A stretch of 64,000 bases of DNA, from the NCBI GenBank assembly GCA_002336105.1, contig DDEQ01000041.1, positions 118,633-182,632 on the forward strand. Direction: 5' to 3'. A program made the translations under genes and the position numbers. The notes beneath the pieces were generated by a model, which made no database searches, had not been told where the DNA came from, and worked only from the letters and a program-made list of their open reading frames with translations. This stretch comes from Chthonomonas sp. UBA1950 (GTDB taxonomy: Bacteria > Armatimonadota > Fimbriimonadia > Fimbriimonadales > Fimbriimonadaceae). This document shows positions 61,986-64,000 of the stretch, in pieces. Within the stretch, counting starts at the first letter, position 1; every line of letters starts with the position of its first letter.

Positions 61986-64000
61986 ATGGCCCGGCTCAAG
62001 CTGCAAAACGTACTCCATAGTTTCGTCAAAACAACGGATGCAGTGATGAGCGGGATGTCTGTCAAAGAAACGCTTGCAAAGCTTCCGCAAAGCTCGGTAG
62101 CGGCGGCCGTGACAACACCAGCTAACCCTACAGTTGCCGCTACTGCTGTCTCGGTTCCATACCTCACTCAGTTTTGCAATCTCTTTGGGAACCCAAGCTT
62201 TGCTCTGGGGGCCATGCTCACAGTCATTGGATTAAACGTTTGGAATGTACGAAAAGAACGTCTATCCAACGAAGCACATCATCAAGACACGCAAGAACTG
62301 AAGAAGATTGTCGAAATTTTGGTAGGCGACATCACGACGCTCCAGCAACAGGGAAGCGATCTCGGACTTCCGACCGACAAACCGATTCTGTTCAATGCCA
62401 TTGAAGACCTGATCACAACGAAGAGCGACCTCTTAATCGGTGAGATTGCAAACCAGCGTCGAATGGTTGAAAAGTCATCCGCCGATCAAACTGAAGCAAC
62501 AAAAACGCTCGTTCGAGACACCGCCGAAACAACTCAGGCACAGATTCAAGCGCGTTATCGTGAGCTATTGGGCGTTTTTTCAGATGCCTCCAAAGAGCTG
62601 AAAGACGAACTGATCGCGATGCGCGGTGATTTAGTGCCGATCTTCATCGAACTAGGTGGCATCAGAGACCAACTTGACCTAATCCTCGACAACATTAGGC
62701 AAACGCGGCTCCAACTCGTCATCCGCCAGCCGAAGGCGGAACCCGGCTTAGAGCAATTCCTCTATTACCAGCATGCTGCGCACTGCTTTGGCCGTGATGA
62801 GGAGATGCAGAAGCTTGTCGAATTCTGCGATTCTGGAGAGCCGTTTAGCATTTGGGCGCTCACAGGCGTCGGCGGAATTGGCAAGAGCCACCTCGCTCAC
62901 CAACTCTGCCTAGATCGTTATATTGCGGGTTGGGATGCTGGTTTCGCGGAGTCACTCGCTGAGATCCAAACCGTTAACTGGCGGCCCGAAAAAGACACGC
63001 TAATCGTGGTGGACGAGTTTTTGTCGAGGAAAGAGGGGTGGCCTGCTTTCCTTCAGACCCTTACCAACCATGCCTGCGGCAATAAAGTGCGCGTCCTTCT
63101 GGTGGATCGGTATGATCACCTCTTAACGTGGGAGAAGTTTCTTAACTCCCAGCAACTCAAGAACGCTTTTTATCGCCCGTGGCCAAGCAGTAGCGAAGCG
63201 AGTCTTCCTTCACTTTGCGTTGGCGCCTTTTCATTACTAGGTGTCCAACACCTCCTTTCGTCTGCGCTGCCGACATGGGATGAAGAGGCCATTGAGCGCT
63301 TAGCGAACTGGTTCAAAAAGATCGACAAGGACGGACGCCCACTCTTTGCTTATATGGCTGCGGACGCAGTGTCGAAGCAAGAAGAGGGTGCCTCTACTTT
63401 TGCACACTGGAGTCAGCAGGACCTGCTCAGGCATGTGCTCGACACCCAAAGAAGGCGAATGATTGACGCCGGTGTCGACTACGAACACGGAAACTTGCTC
63501 GTCCTTGCGACGCTCGAAGGCGGCTTGCCCCTTGCGCAGAAGGCGTACCAAGCTTTGAGGCATGCATGGGGTAGCTGGGATGGCCCCGTTGATGAGAAAC
63601 CAGAATGGCCATTCCCGGAAAAGCTAGACAACAACCAGATGGCGCTCCTCGCTTCCTACTCTCAACAATGGAGTCCAAAACTGGGCAACCTGCCGCCGCT
63701 ACTGCCCGATCCCTTTGGCGAAGTGTTTGTGCTTTCCGCACTCACAGATACATGGGCCGAGGCACATGACTGTAGCCTCGAACGGGCCGGTGATGCTCAA
63801 GCAATCTATGAGTTCGCCCAATTTCGAGCCGAACTCAGCCCCGACTACGATGACACTTCGTTCGACAGATTTAACTGCCGGATCACCACTGACTTCTGGC
63901 CACAGGTCCGGCTGCTGAGGAATTTGAAAAGTCTGGATATTTTTAATGATGAAGTCTGCGATCTATCGCCGCTACAAGGGTTGACCGCGCTGCAAACACT
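61986..64000 (+). CDS. STAND-like P-loop NTPase with N-terminal membrane segment and C-terminal LRRs, 3' truncated by window edge
   Basis: An uninterrupted frame from ATG 61986 to the last base, 671 codons and still open. Order: Ala/Thr-rich N-terminus, a hydrophobic helix (FALGAMLTVIGLNVW, about 79-93), a coiled-coil/amphipathic stretch (about 95-235), then the NTPase: Walker A TGVGGIGKSHLA (G294 to S301), WDAGFAESL, Walker B TLIVVDEF (D343-E344) and VRVLLVDRYD. This series matches bacterial STAND-type P-loop proteins (GxGGxGK, VvDxx, vRlLLxxR). A helical region follows, and leucine-rich repeats begin at about residue 643 (LRNLKSLDIFND, then LSPLQGLTALQ). GATAATATA just before the ATG would give a leaderless mRNA. 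STAND proteins switch by nucleotide-driven oligomerisation; many bacterial ones are anti-phage sensors. That role is inference. Confidence 0.85.
   Translation, partial: MARLKLQNVLHSFVKTTDAVMSGMSVKETLAKLPQSSVAAAVTTPANPTVAATAVSVPYLTQFCNLFGNPSFALGAMLTVIGLNVWNVRKERLSNEAHHQDTQELKKIVEILVGDITTLQQQGSDLGLPTDKPILFNAIEDLITTKSDLLIGEIANQRRMVEKSSADQTEATKTLVRDTAETTQAQIQARYRELLGVFSDASKELKDELIAMRGDLVPIFIELGGIRDQLDLILDNIRQTRLQLVIRQPKAEPGLEQFLYYQHAAHCFGRDEEMQKLVEFCDSGEPFSIWALTGVGGIGKSHLAHQLCLDRYIAGWDAGFAESLAEIQTVNWRPEKDTLIVVDEFLSRKEGWPAFLQTLTNHACGNKVRVLLVDRYDHLLTWEKFLNSQQLKNAFYRPWPSSSEASLPSLCVGAFSLLGVQHLLSSALPTWDEEAIERLANWFKKIDKDGRPLFAYMAADAVSKQEEGASTFAHWSQQDLLRHVLDTQRRRMIDAGVDYEHGNLLVLATLEGGLPLAQKAYQALRHAWGSWDGPVDEKPEWPFPEKLDNNQMALLASYSQQWSPKLGNLPPLLPDPFGEVFVLSALTDTWAEAHDCSLERAGDAQAIYEFAQFRAELSPDYDDTSFDRFNCRITTDFWPQVRLLRNLKSLDIFNDEVCDLSPLQGLTALQT

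Noticed and set aside
62174..62404. 76-codon plus-strand frame early in the NTPase gene
   Set aside because: Out of frame with the long NTPase reading frame and of basic, low-complexity composition; a shadow.
63300..63741. Two overlapping minus-strand frames in the last kilobase
   Set aside because: They are antisense to the uninterrupted NTPase frame that carries Walker motifs and LRRs; their own translations show no domain.

Overview
The window looks like a chromosomal segment of a diderm bacterium, most likely an Armatimonadota member of the Fimbriimonas type. This is inferred from the gene mix, not from any search. The clues are outer-membrane proteins with an N-terminal SLH domain and coiled coil, three PEP-CTERM secreted proteins, a pseudopilin-like protein with a typical N-methylation helix running into FPVFAQAK, a Kdo transferase, and a mannose-1-phosphate guanylyltransferase fused to a phosphomannomutase-like domain. 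No rRNA, insertion sequence, prophage or CRISPR array is visible. Two tRNA genes are present.

Layout. 1-4 kb: end of lgt, a methyltransferase, a KAS III-like enzyme and serS. 4-8.9 kb: two paralogous SLH porin-like proteins and a small secreted protein. 9-14.6 kb: tRNA-Leu, then a housekeeping block with recA-recX-rny in one tight operon, a DUF167 protein overlapping a DivIVA protein, and divergent rqcH. 14.6-22.4 kb: a pseudopilin-like protein with a small lipoprotein, a secreted GH2 beta-galactosidase with a C-terminal discoidin domain, a LacI-type regulator, a PEP-CTERM gene broken at a homopolymer, and tRNA-Trp. 22.4-30.8 kb: ABC-2 permease, M28 peptidase, a transhydrogenase operon with an unusual subunit fusion, a deacetylase-like protein, a PaiB-like protein and a small Cys-rich protein. 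30.8-36.1 kb: a GH172/DUF2961 protein directly coupled to a putative zincin, then a PEP-CTERM gene whose leader can form two exclusive hairpins. 36.2-40.3 kb: Y-family polymerase, ankyrin protein, Maf, DegT-type aminotransferase. 40.3-50.3 kb, minus strand: PEP-CTERM choice-of-anchor A protein, then an envelope-flavoured cluster of a large secreted protein, the ManC/ManB fusion, an orphan E2 acyltransferase, waaA and a TlpA-like thioredoxin. 50.3-61.7 kb: a glycosyltransferase, pcrA, two coupled membrane proteins, two unassigned minus-strand genes, and an amino-sugar recycling operon (BadF-type kinase, murQ, cvfB).

Right edge. A 120-bp composite palindromic element is followed by a long frame, open from 61986 to the window end, that encodes a STAND-like P-loop NTPase. 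It has an N-terminal membrane segment and coiled coil and the start of C-terminal leucine-rich repeats. This NLR-like architecture is the best candidate here for an undescribed system, perhaps immune, but its 3' end and right-hand neighbours are outside the window.

Recurring regulatory themes are Shine-Dalgarno sites placed inside hairpins (PEP-CTERM gene at 35478, E2 gene at 45316), promoters that would give very short or no leaders (polymerase at 36243, NTPase at 61986), and near-perfect intrinsic terminators at most operon ends.
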